Source: Christensenellaceae bacterium (GTDB lineage Bacteria > Bacillota > Clostridia > Christensenellales > Aristaeellaceae). Taken from it: DNA of 7,237 nt. The stretch is taken from NCBI GenBank assembly GCA_017881705.1, contig JADGQP010000127.1, positions 1 to 7,237 of the forward strand, read 5' to 3'. The notes beneath the pieces were generated by a model that was not told the DNA's origin, ran no database searches, and saw only the letters and a program-made list of their open reading frames with translations. The stretch's first letter is position 1, and each line of letters starts with the position of its first letter. A program made the translations under genes and the position numbers. This document shows, in pieces, positions 1 to 5,807 of the stretch.

Positions 1-664
1 CAAGCCGCGCGGTTTTGATACGTATGATGCTGCGCTGGCTGATGCAATCGAACCGGCGGATGGTATCCACCTCGTCGCCGAAAAACTCGATGCGCAGAGC
101 GTCGGTTTCGTTGGGGGGAAACACGTCCAAAATGTCGCCGCGTATAGCGCACTGACCTTTGCCTTCTACCATCGGTACGCGCTCGTACCCGCTTTGAACC
201 AACCGGTCGATGAGCGTCACGGGGGAGAGCGACGCGCCCTCGCTAAGGTTTACACAGGCCTCGCGGAAACGCTGTGCGGGGCAGCAGCGATCCAGCGCGC
301 TTTCGGCGGAAACGCAAAGCACACGCAGGCGGCCGTGCGCGGCCTCCTCCAGCACGCCAAGCCGCTGCCAGGTGCTTTCCTGGCTGGCAGCGGCGCGGCT
401 GAACTGCACATCCCGCGTGGGGAGCATGGCGGCGCCGCCGCCCATAAGCCTGGCGATATCCTGCGCCTGTTTCTGGGCGGTTAGTTCTGTAGGGGAAACC
501 AGTAGCACGGGGCGGCCGGTGCGGTGCGCGAGCGCGGCGGCAAAAAAGGGCCGCTCGCCCTCGCTGAGGCCGGACACGGCAACGCACTTTTCATTTTTCA
601 GCCGATCAGGCAGTTCCTTCCATTGCGGCAGCGCGGTATAAGCGGAAAAAAGACCTTCGTTCAT
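1..664 (-). CDS. mfd: Transcription-repair coupling factor Mfd, N-terminal part (cut by window edge)
   Basis: Mfd is a DNA translocase that removes RNA polymerase stalled at lesions and recruits UvrA for nucleotide excision repair. Only about the first 221 residues lie here; the gene leaves through the left edge. The visible part is the UvrB-like N-terminal module. It has a degenerate nucleotide-binding-like start (SGLSEGERPFFAAAL, residues 31-45), then the highly recognisable block GYERV (159-163), RGDILDVFPP (175-184) and RIEFFGDEVD (191-200), followed by FDCISQRS. The usual RGG of this block reads RGD here. The start ATG overlaps the pth stop as ATGA, and an AGGAG seven bases upstream (672-676) inside pth supports it, so the two genes are probably translationally coupled. 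The order pth-mfd is the standard Firmicute arrangement. The RNA polymerase interaction and helicase domains lie outside the window. Confidence 0.95.
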   Translation of the reverse strand, partial: MNEGLFSAYTALPQWKELPDRLKNEKCVAVSGLSEGERPFFAAALAHRTGRPVLLVSPTELTAQKQAQDIARLMGGGAAMLPTRDVQFSRAAASQESTWQRLGVLEEAAHGRLRVLCVSAESALDRCCPAQRFREACVNLSEGASLSPVTLIDRLVQSGYERVPMVEGKGQCAIRGDILDVFPPNETDALRIEFFGDEVDTIRRFDCISQRSIIRIKTARL

Positions 665-1311
665 TCGGTCGCTCCTGTGGGTTGCGCGGGCGCGCCGGTT
701 TCCCCGCCAGTCGTCTGCGTTTTCGGGGGCTTGGGCGGCTTAGGCTTTTTGGTGTTGTACTTGTTCATGGCGGAGCTTACGCCCGCCTGCATCCATTCCA
801 CGGCGGCATCCGCCGCAAGCTGATAGGCGCCGAACATCAGCTGGCGTTCCTCCGGCGTGTTAAAGTGAGAAAGCACCCAGTCCACCAGCTCGTATTCGGG
901 CGGGCAAGGGCCCACGCCTACGCGGATGCGCGCGAAACTTTCCGTGCCAACGCATTCCACAACGCTGCGCATACCGTTGTGCGTGCCAGCGCTGCCGTCT
1001 TTGCGGATGCGCAGCCAGCCCGGCGCAAGGTCGATATCGTCGTAAATCACAAGCAGCCGATCAAGAGGCAGCTTATACCAGCTAAGCAGCTGGCGTACGG
1101 CATCACCGCTGAGGTTCATGTAGGTTTGCGGCATACACAGCGCAACCTTTTCGCCGCCAAACATTCCCTCGCCGACGAGCGCGCCGCGCTTTTTTTGAGT
1201 GATCGGGATTTTCAGTTTTTGGGAAAGAAGCGCAATCACGTCGAAGCCCGCGTTATGCCGCGTATGCGCGTACTGCTCCCCGGGGTTACCCAGCCCAACG
1301 ATTAAAAACAT
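661..1311 (-). CDS. pth: Peptidyl-tRNA hydrolase
   Basis: Pth cleaves the ester bond of peptidyl-tRNAs that drop off ribosomes, recycling tRNA in the cytoplasm. The 216-residue product begins with the family signature IVGLGNPGEQYAHTRHNAGF. By alignment with the E. coli enzyme the key residues are present: Asn9, catalytic His19, Met65-Asn66 in QTYMNLSG, Asp91/Asp92 in YDDIDL, and His111-Asn112 in GSAGTHNGMRS, where a Thr replaces the more usual Gly. The catalytic domain ends near residue 185. It is followed by about 30 residues rich in Lys, Pro, Thr and Gly (KKPKPPKPPK, then TQTTGGETGAPAQ), which makes the protein longer than the usual 185-195 residues and looks disordered. An AGGGAGG RBS at 1316-1322 fixes the ATG start. 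The 3' end overlaps mfd. Upstream, a 262-nt gap with an inverted-repeat element separates it from the glmU-like gene. Confidence 0.97.
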   Translation of the reverse strand: MFLIVGLGNPGEQYAHTRHNAGFDVIALLSQKLKIPITQKKRGALVGEGMFGGEKVALCMPQTYMNLSGDAVRQLLSWYKLPLDRLLVIYDDIDLAPGWLRIRKDGSAGTHNGMRSVVECVGTESFARIRVGVGPCPPEYELVDWVLSHFNTPEERQLMFGAYQLAADAAVEWMQAGVSSAMNKYNTKKPKPPKPPKTQTTGGETGAPAQPTGATE

Positions 1312-1330
1312 GGTGCCTCCCTAACGCGCC

Positions 1331-1495
1331 GTTATACGAATTCAAATTATGAATACAGAAGGGATTGCGTGGGATTTTGCACTAGGGCGCGGAGAGGAAT
1401 CGAAGGCGTAGAGGGGTTACGTCGAGATTTCGCGACAAAGCCATAGTGCAAAATAACTGCAAGACCGATGCGTCCATATTTTGAATTCGTATAAC
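1331..1495. repeat. 165-nt imperfect inverted repeat, MITE-like or long-hairpin element
   Basis: The two ends are a perfect 16-nt inverted pair: GTTATACGAATTCAAA at 1331-1346 and its reverse complement at 1480-1495. After one mismatch, four further bases pair (TATG at 1348-1351 with CATA at 1475-1478). A second perfect 11-nt pair lies inside: ATTTTGCACTA at 1374-1384 and TAGTGCAAAAT at 1444-1454, offset by two bases from the outer pair. The centre folds again as CGTA (1407-1410) against TACG (1418-1421). No ORF is evident. As DNA this resembles a non-autonomous palindromic element; as RNA from either strand it would form one long hairpin. I saw no clear target-site duplication in the flanks, so transposition is an inference. 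The left end carries a TATAAC box facing pth, so it might also contribute promoter sequence. Confidence 0.8.
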
Positions 1496-1505
1496 ACGAC
1501 GCAAG

Positions 1506-1550
1506 GCGAGGATGGACGCCCACCCTCGCTTGAATGCCTGGCTTTCAGGC
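1506..1550 (-). terminator. Two small hairpins downstream of the glmU-like gene, possible weak terminator
   Basis: Reading with the glmU-like gene, the first hairpin is GCCTG-AAAGC-CAGGC (1536-1550). The second has GCGAGG/CCTCGC arms (1506-1511 and 1524-1529) and an inner TGG/CCA pair. They begin 24 nt past the stop codon. Neither is followed by a T-tract, so intrinsic termination is doubtful. They may instead protect the 3' end of the mRNA or be incidental in GC-rich DNA. Confidence 0.25.
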
Positions 1551-1573
1551 CGGAAAAGTCCATTCGACGCGGT

Positions 1574-2719
1574 TTATAGTTTTCCCTGCTCCTTGCGGCG
1601 TTTTACCCAATCTTCCTTCACAACGCCGCGGGAACGGGCCACGAACAGCGCGTTTTCGGGCACATCGGCATCTACGGTGCTGCCGGCGGCGATATAGGCG
1701 TTTTTTCCTACGTGCACGGGGGCGACGAGGTTGCAGTTGCAGCCGATAAACGCCTCGTCCTCCACGGCAGTACGGTACTTGTTTTTACCGTCGTAATTTA
1801 CGAACACCACGCCGCAGCCCAGGTTGATATGCTTGCCCAGGTCGCTGTCGCCCACGTAAGTGAGGTGGCTTACCTTGGTGCGGTCGCCGATGGTGCTGTT
1901 TTTAATCTCCACATAATCACCGATGCGGCAGCCCTCGCCGATGGCCGTGTCCGGCCGCAAATAGGCGAACGGGCCAACCGTGGTGTGCGCGCCGACGCTG
2001 CAATGCAGTAGTACGCTGTTTTCCACCGTTACGCCGTCGCCCAGAACCGCGCTGTCCAGGCGGTTGTTGGGGTATAACGTACAGCCCGAGCCTACGACGG
2101 TTGCGCCCTGCAGGGTGTTCCCGCTATAAATCACAGTGCCCGCGCCGATGCGCACGTCCGACTCGATTACTGTACGATCCGGATCCAGCACGATTACGCC
2201 GTGGGTGATGTGCTTGCCGACCGTTTCGGCGCGAAGGTAGCGGTACACCTCGCCAAAGCTTGCCGCGTCGGCCACGGCGACGTATGCCTGCGGGTTTTGC
2301 GCATGAACGATCTTCACGGCTTCGCCCCGCTCATCCAGCCGACCGACGAGTGCTGGCAGGGACAGAGCGCCCTTAAGCTGCAGGGCGATCAGCGTGGCCG
2401 CCGGTAACGCCATTGCCAGCGGGGTTTTCATGTCGGGCATCAGTACAGCCGCCGGCCGAGAGCTACCCTGCGATAGCAGCGTGCGGTAGGTTTCGGCGTT
2501 CAGGCAAGGCGCGTCTTCCCGCGCAAAAAGCACGGTGGTCACGTCTTTGTCCACCATTGCTTTCAAAGCCGCTGCATCGGCGACGGAACCGCCTGAGGCT
2601 GCCGCGTCGGCATCCGAAAGGGCCTGCTCTACGTGGGCGCGGCAGGGTCGACCCAGCAGAGACATTGACACGTAGGCGTTATCAGAGGCAGGAAGGATCA
2701 GGCTTAAAACACGTTTCAT
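1574..2719 (-). CDS. GlmU-like protein: intact acetyltransferase beta-helix, degenerate uridylyltransferase domain
   Basis: True GlmU (about 450 residues) makes UDP-GlcNAc by acetylating glucosamine-1-phosphate and then uridylylating it. This protein has 381 residues. Residues about 175-381 form the left-handed beta-helix and keep the acetyltransferase signature: Arg255 in YLRPD, Lys273 in VEIKNS, His285 and Tyr288 in SHLTYVGD, Asn299, Asn308 in NYDGKNK and Lys314. The N-terminal 170 residues still resemble GlmU faintly (TVLFAREDAPCLNAETYRTLL recalls the GDxPLL region). However, the LAAGxGTRMxSxxPK nucleotide-binding loop is absent, and the metal-binding Asn of GxND appears as Ala (VAVADAA, 147-153). 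Uridylyltransferase activity is therefore unlikely. The start ATG has an AGGTGA RBS at 2724-2729, 12 nt after purR, so the two are co-transcribed. It may be an acetyltransferase paired with a separate uridylyltransferase, or a diverged paralogue. Confidence 0.85.
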   Translation of the reverse strand: MKRVLSLILPASDNAYVSMSLLGRPCRAHVEQALSDADAAASGGSVADAAALKAMVDKDVTTVLFAREDAPCLNAETYRTLLSQGSSRPAAVLMPDMKTPLAMALPAATLIALQLKGALSLPALVGRLDERGEAVKIVHAQNPQAYVAVADAASFGEVYRYLRAETVGKHITHGVIVLDPDRTVIESDVRIGAGTVIYSGNTLQGATVVGSGCTLYPNNRLDSAVLGDGVTVENSVLLHCSVGAHTTVGPFAYLRPDTAIGEGCRIGDYVEIKNSTIGDRTKVSHLTYVGDSDLGKHINLGCGVVFVNYDGKNKYRTAVEDEAFIGCNCNLVAPVHVGKNAYIAAGSTVDADVPENALFVARSRGVVKEDWVKRRKEQGKL

Positions 2720-2731
2720 AGCGTCACCTCG

Positions 2732-3568
2732 TTACTTGTCGGATGTTTCGCCGATTAGCCAGTCGGCTGGACGAACAACCAGCGAAGCGGGATCGTCCGG
2801 TTTCGCGTCCATCACCATCAGGGTTTTTTCGCCGTGGATGCGTCTGTGCGCCGGTTCGGCTGTCGCCATCACGAAGGCCATACCGGCCACTTGCACGGAA
2901 AACTCGCCCATCAGGTCGATCATGCCGCGCGCGGTGCCGCCGCCCTTCAGAAAATCGTCCACGATCAGGGCGCGCTGGCCCGCATGCACGGCGCGGCGGC
3001 TGAGGCTCATGGTTTCAATGCGGTCTGCCGAGCCGGTAACGTAGTTGATGTTCACGGCGGAACCTTCGTAGACGTTGCTGCTGTGCCTGGCGATCACCAG
3101 AGGTACGCCCAGCGCGTCGGCAGTCATCAGGGCAACGGGGATGCCCTTGGTTTCCATGGTCAGCACAAAATCAGGCGCGGCTTCATAAAATTGCTCGGCC
3201 AGAATTACGCCCATGGAACGCACCACGGATGGGGTGCTTAACATATCAGAGAGGTATAAAAACCCGCCGGGCAACAGACGGGAAGGGTGCGCCAGCTCCT
3301 CGCACAGGCCTGTGATGATACGGCGAGCCTCCGTTTTGCCCATACCCGGACGAAAGCGCACGCCGCCGGCCGCGCCGGTAACGGTGTCCAACCTGCCTAA
3401 TTCAAAGCGCGCGAGCACGTCCTGCAGAATGTCGATATCCTCGCTCATGGTGGACTTTGCCGCTCCGAAAAGGTTGCAGAAATAGGAAAGCGTAAAGATG
3501 CGGTTGGGGGAAGCAGTTACAATTTTCGTCAGCGCGGCCATGCGCTCGTTTCGGCGAGTCCTGTCCAA
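2732..3568 (-). CDS. purR: Purine operon repressor, Gram-positive PurR type (TTG start)
   Basis: PurR of this type binds PurBox DNA upstream of purine genes and is released by PRPP. The 278-residue product (B. subtilis PurR has 285) has an N-terminal winged helix, with YFCNLFGAAKSTMSEDI at about 29-45, and the linker GAAGGVRF (65-72). A PRTase-fold effector domain follows, with LPGGFLYLSDML (99-110), METKGIPVA (138-146), EGSAVNINYVTGS and the PRPP loop ALIVDDFLKGGGT at 200-212. I chose the TTG at 3568 because AAGGAGG lies nine bases upstream (3578-3584) and because it supplies the Arg-Arg-rich helix that begins the family (DRTRRNERM aligned with KFRRSGRL). The in-frame ATG at 3541 would remove that helix. 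The gene leads an operon with the glmU-like gene, as in Bacillus. Palindromes upstream suggest autoregulation. Confidence 0.95.
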   Translation of the reverse strand: MDRTRRNERMAALTKIVTASPNRIFTLSYFCNLFGAAKSTMSEDIDILQDVLARFELGRLDTVTGAAGGVRFRPGMGKTEARRIITGLCEELAHPSRLLPGGFLYLSDMLSTPSVVRSMGVILAEQFYEAAPDFVLTMETKGIPVALMTADALGVPLVIARHSSNVYEGSAVNINYVTGSADRIETMSLSRRAVHAGQRALIVDDFLKGGGTARGMIDLMGEFSVQVAGMAFVMATAEPAHRRIHGEKTLMVMDAKPDDPASLVVRPADWLIGETSDK

Positions 3569-3593
3569 AGCGGAGTTCCTCCTTGCAGCTATT

Positions 3594-3631
3594 CTATACT
3601 CAGTATAGCATAAAGATGCGAATGTTGCCAC
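3594..3631 (-). promoter_or_regulatory. Probable purR promoter with a palindromic operator over its -10
   Basis: On the minus strand a GTGGCA (-35 like, 4 of 6 matches, 3626-3631) is separated by 18 nt from TATACT (-10, 3602-3607). The predicted start of transcription is about 27 nt before the TTG codon and just upstream of the RBS. The -10 lies inside a perfect 15-nt palindrome, CTATACT-C-AGTATAG at 3594-3608. A protein bound there would block RNA polymerase, so it is a candidate operator. Because the palindrome overlaps the -10 hexamer, part of the symmetry could be chance. Confidence 0.5.
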
Positions 3632-3642
3632 CTGAAAAAATG

Positions 3643-3654
3643 CCGAACGTTCGG
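3643..3654. promoter_or_regulatory. PurBox-like palindrome CCGAACGTTCGG
   Basis: This perfect 12-nt palindrome contains CCGAAC, the core of the Bacillus PurBox (AWWWCCGAACWWT), in both orientations. It lies 12 nt upstream of the purR -35 and about 50 nt upstream of the recO -10. The AT flanks of the PurBox consensus match only in part. B. subtilis operators usually have two boxes spaced about 16-17 bp apart, whereas here the two cores abut. Binding by the adjacent PurR is an inference from the motif and location. Confidence 0.5.
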
Positions 3655-3702
3655 GTGAAGGCAGGTTTGCGCCGATGGACGCTATGCCGGAAGCCACCGG
3701 CG

Positions 3703-3711
3703 TGTTATAAT
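3703..3711 (+). promoter_or_regulatory. Extended -10 promoter for recO
   Basis: TGTTATAAT gives a consensus -10 hexamer (3706-3711) with the TGn extension. No good -35 lies 16-18 nt upstream, which fits an extended -10 promoter. Transcription would begin near 3718, about 45 nt before the recO start. Confidence 0.55.
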
Positions 3712-3763
3712 AAAAGCAACCTAAGGCATGCGCGAAAGCGCCGCCAGAATCGCAGGTGGGGTT

Positions 3764-4486
3764 ATGCCGTCGGAGACTTTGCAGGGTGTGGTGCTGCGCT
3801 ACGCCAACTACCGCGAGCGGGACAGGATGCTGACCCTGCTGACGCCCGACCACGGCCGTGTGGACGTTGTAAGCCACGGTTGCCGTCGGCCTAAAAGCCA
3901 GCTATTGACCGGAAGCGAGATGTTTGTGCACGGCGAGTTCGTCGTATTTCAAAACCGCGACCGTTTCACGCTGACCGCCTGCGCGCCGACGGACACGTTC
4001 TATCCTCTTCGGCTGGACTCTTACCGGCTCACGTGCGCCACGTACCTGCTTAACCTGGCGCAGGCCGCCGCCCAGCCGGAGCAACCTGCCCAGGGTCTGT
4101 ACACGTTATTGCTCAAGGGCCTGTACCGCCTGGCTTACGGTACGGACGACGCGCCGCTTGCGGTGACGAACGCCTTTTTGCTGTTGTTTGCCGCCGAGAT
4201 TGGCTATCGCCCGCGGCTGAACCATTGCGCGCGCTGCGGTAAATCCCTGCCCACAGACCGGGGCGCCCAGCTGGATATTGCGGCGGGCGGGTTATGCTGC
4301 GACGATTGCGCGGAGAAGCCTTATTTTTCGCTTACCGCCGCTCAGACGGCCTGGATGCGCCAAACGCTGTTAAACGAGTTGAGCGGTTCCCTGGGGGAAG
4401 CGGACGCGCCGCTGTTTGAAGCGCTGCGGGCTTATGTGGAAAGCAGGTTGGATGCCTGTATTAAGTGCAGCCAGCTTCTGCCGTAA
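3764..4486 (+). CDS. recO: DNA repair protein RecO
   Basis: RecO helps load RecA onto SSB-coated single-stranded DNA in the RecFOR pathway. The 240-residue product starts with the OB-fold domain (GVVLRYANYRERDRMLTLLT at 8-27, then HGRVDVVSHGCRRPKS at 30-45, and LTGSEMFVHGEFVVFQ). A helical region follows (about 85-150). The zinc site has Cys155-x2-Cys158 (HCARCGK) and Cys179-x2-Cys182 (GLCCDDC), and the C-terminal part is helical. I chose the ATG at 3764 because a purine-rich AGGTGGGG precedes it at about 3752-3759 and because homologues begin just before the G-V-V-L-R strand. The upstream in-frame ATG at 3728 would add 12 residues with no apparent counterpart. The gene diverges from purR, which is not the usual recO neighbourhood near era. 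Confidence 0.95.
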   Translation: MPSETLQGVVLRYANYRERDRMLTLLTPDHGRVDVVSHGCRRPKSQLLTGSEMFVHGEFVVFQNRDRFTLTACAPTDTFYPLRLDSYRLTCATYLLNLAQAAAQPEQPAQGLYTLLLKGLYRLAYGTDDAPLAVTNAFLLLFAAEIGYRPRLNHCARCGKSLPTDRGAQLDIAAGGLCCDDCAEKPYFSLTAAQTAWMRQTLLNELSGSLGEADAPLFEALRAYVESRLDACIKCSQLLP

Positions 4487-4512
4487 TGAAAACGGTCGGC
4501 CGATCATTTCGT

Positions 4513-4525
4513 TGCCGGAACGGCA
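4513..4525 (+). terminator. Small hairpin after recO, weak terminator candidate
   Basis: TGCCG-GAA-CGGCA forms a 5-bp stem with a 3-nt loop 27 nt past the recO stop. An AT-rich but not T-run sequence (GGATTATTGAATTG) follows. It is the only compact hairpin I see between recO and the binding-protein gene. Confidence 0.25.
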
Positions 4526-4610
4526 GGATTATTGAATTGTTAGTTCGGTCACGCGGCACGTGAAACCCGTGTTAAATTGTAACGGATACAAGAAATGCCA
4601 ATCATGCATT

Positions 4611-4661
4611 TTTAACGAATTTGATAGAAGAAACTTAATATTGTTATTGTACAATTATGAT
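4611..4661 (+). promoter_or_regulatory. AT-rich probable promoter region of the phnD-like gene
   Basis: This block is markedly AT-rich compared with the coding DNA on either side. It contains the -10-like hexamers TACAAT (4650-4655) and TATGAT (4656-4661) and a TTGATA (4621-4626). No -35/-10 pair has normal spacing: TTGATA to TACAAT is 23 nt. A 10-nt palindrome, ATTGTACAAT at 4646-4655, overlaps the first -10 candidate and could be an operator half. The exact promoter is unresolved. Confidence 0.35.
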
Positions 4662-4696
4662 ATCCCGGAAAACCACATCTTGAGGAGGAAAAAAGC

Positions 4697-5740
4697 ATGA
4701 AGAAGTTTCTGGCGTTGCTCCTGGCGGTCGTCATGGTCGTCGGCTGCACAACCGCGGTGGCCGAAGCCGTCAAAATGGACAAGCTGACCCTCGAGTTCGT
4801 TCCCTCCAAGGATGCCGACGTGATTATCACCGGCACCAAGAACCTGCCGGATCTGCTGAAGGCCGAATTGCTCAAGCAGGGTTATGACGTGGGCGAGATC
4901 GACATCACCGTGGGCACGTCCTACGAAGCCACCGGCGAGGCCATGGCTGCCGGCACCATCGATATCGGCTGGCTGCCCGGCGGCACCTACGCCCTGTACA
5001 GCGACGAAGTGGACGTTATCCTTACCGCCACCCGCGCGGGCCTGAGCAACGACAGCACCGACCCCGCCACCTGGAACGGCGACGCGAACAAGACCCTGCC
5101 TACCGACGACCAGGTTACCTTCTACCGTTCGCTCATCTATGCCACGCCTTCCGCCTATGGCAAGGAACTGGCCGCTAAGGTCAACGCCGGTGAAAAACTG
5201 ACCTGGGACGACCTTAACAAAGCCAGCTGGGCTGTGCTCAAAACCTCCTCTTCCGCCGGATATATCTATCCCACCCTGTGGCTGATGGAAAACTACGACG
5301 GCAAGAAGCTCAGCGATCTGGCTAACGTCGTTACCCTGAGCGGTTACGGCGATGCCTTCGCAGAAGCCGCCGCCGAGGCTGTGGACATCGTTGTGTGCTA
5401 TGCAGACGGCCGCCGCGACTATGAAGACGCCTGGAAGATCGCCACCGACAAGCAGGATGCCACCGGCAAGGCCGGCATGGGCCGCAGCGATTCCATTTGG
5501 AATGAGCTTAACGTCATCGGCGTTACCGCGCCCATCTACAACGACACCGTATCCATCACCAAGGCCAACCCCGCGGTGTACAACCCCGAGTTTATCAAAG
5601 CGATGCAGACCGCTCTGATTAACATCATCGGCACCGACGAGGGCAAAGCGATCTTCTCCGTGTACAGCCATACCGGCTACGCGGTCGCCAAGGATTCCGA
5701 TTACGACGCCGCCCGCAAAGCGCTGGCCGCCGTGGAATAA
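4697..5740 (+). CDS. phnD: Phosphonate/phosphite-type ABC transporter substrate-binding lipoprotein (PhnD family)
   Basis: This is the extracytoplasmic receptor that delivers a phosphonate, phosphite or related anion to the PhnCE importer. The 347-residue product opens with a lipoprotein signal (MKKF, a hydrophobic run, and lipobox VVGC with Cys17), so the mature protein is likely anchored to the outer face of the membrane. The mature part has the PhnD-family landmarks: VPSKDADV near 35-42, GTSYEATGEAMAAGTIDIGW (73-92), the anion-loop-like SSSAGYIYP (184-192) and the C-terminal SHTGYAVAKDSDYD (324-337). AGGAGG at 4683-4688 lies eight bases before the ATG. The codons favour C at the third position (Thr ACC, Ala GCC, Asn AAC) more strongly than neighbouring genes, which fits high expression of a binding protein. 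A hairpin and a new promoter separate it from the ATPase gene. The ligand cannot be told from sequence. Confidence 0.9.
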   Translation: MKKFLALLLAVVMVVGCTTAVAEAVKMDKLTLEFVPSKDADVIITGTKNLPDLLKAELLKQGYDVGEIDITVGTSYEATGEAMAAGTIDIGWLPGGTYALYSDEVDVILTATRAGLSNDSTDPATWNGDANKTLPTDDQVTFYRSLIYATPSAYGKELAAKVNAGEKLTWDDLNKASWAVLKTSSSAGYIYPTLWLMENYDGKKLSDLANVVTLSGYGDAFAEAAAEAVDIVVCYADGRRDYEDAWKIATDKQDATGKAGMGRSDSIWNELNVIGVTAPIYNDTVSITKANPAVYNPEFIKAMQTALINIIGTDEGKAIFSVYSHTGYAVAKDSDYDAARKALAAVE

Positions 5741-5760
5741 CCCGAACAAACTACGCGCGG

Positions 5761-5788
5761 GGGCGGTACGGTATAGACCGTACCGCCC
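5761..5788 (+). terminator. Strong hairpin between phnD and phnC (partial terminator or mRNA 3' stabiliser)
   Basis: GGGCGGTACGGT (5761-5772) and ACCGTACCGCCC (5777-5788) form a perfect 12-bp stem with a 4-nt ATAG loop, 20 nt past the phnD stop. The sequence that follows, TTCGCTTT, is a poor U-tract, so termination may be only partial. Such hairpins after binding-protein genes commonly keep receptor mRNA more abundant than that of the transporter. Confidence 0.65.
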
Positions 5789-5807
5789 TTCGCTTTGGGA
5801 GCGGTAC

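Noticed and set aside
194..641. Overlapping plus-strand frames opposite mfd
   Set aside because: GC-rich antisense shadows; the minus strand carries unmistakable Mfd motifs.
682..1305. Plus-strand open frame opposite pth
   Set aside because: Antisense of a confidently assigned gene; His/Arg/Ala-rich product without recognisable domain.
1320..1330. Target-site duplication flanking the 165-nt inverted repeat
   Set aside because: The bases before 1331 (ACGCGCC) and after 1495 (ACGACGC) share only composition, not a clear direct repeat.
1512..1697. Small plus-strand frame across the glmU-like 3' end
   Set aside because: Overlaps the coding end of the glmU-like gene in antisense, with no RBS and no conserved features.
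3728..3763. Alternative recO start at ATG 3728
   Set aside because: No good RBS precedes it, and the extra 12 residues (MRESAARIAGGV) lie before the conserved start of the OB domain.
3569..3877. Upstream extension of the purR frame to an ATG at 3877
   Set aside because: The added 103 codons cross the purR promoter and the recO start, have no family match, and the TTG at 3568 has an ideal RBS and aligns with PurR N-termini.
4570..4595. PhoP/PhoB-type box upstream of phnD (TTAAAT...TGTAAC)
   Set aside because: The TTAACA-like hexamers on either strand are about 7 nt apart, not the roughly 11-nt period of PhoP direct repeats, and no CTGTCAT-type repeat is present.
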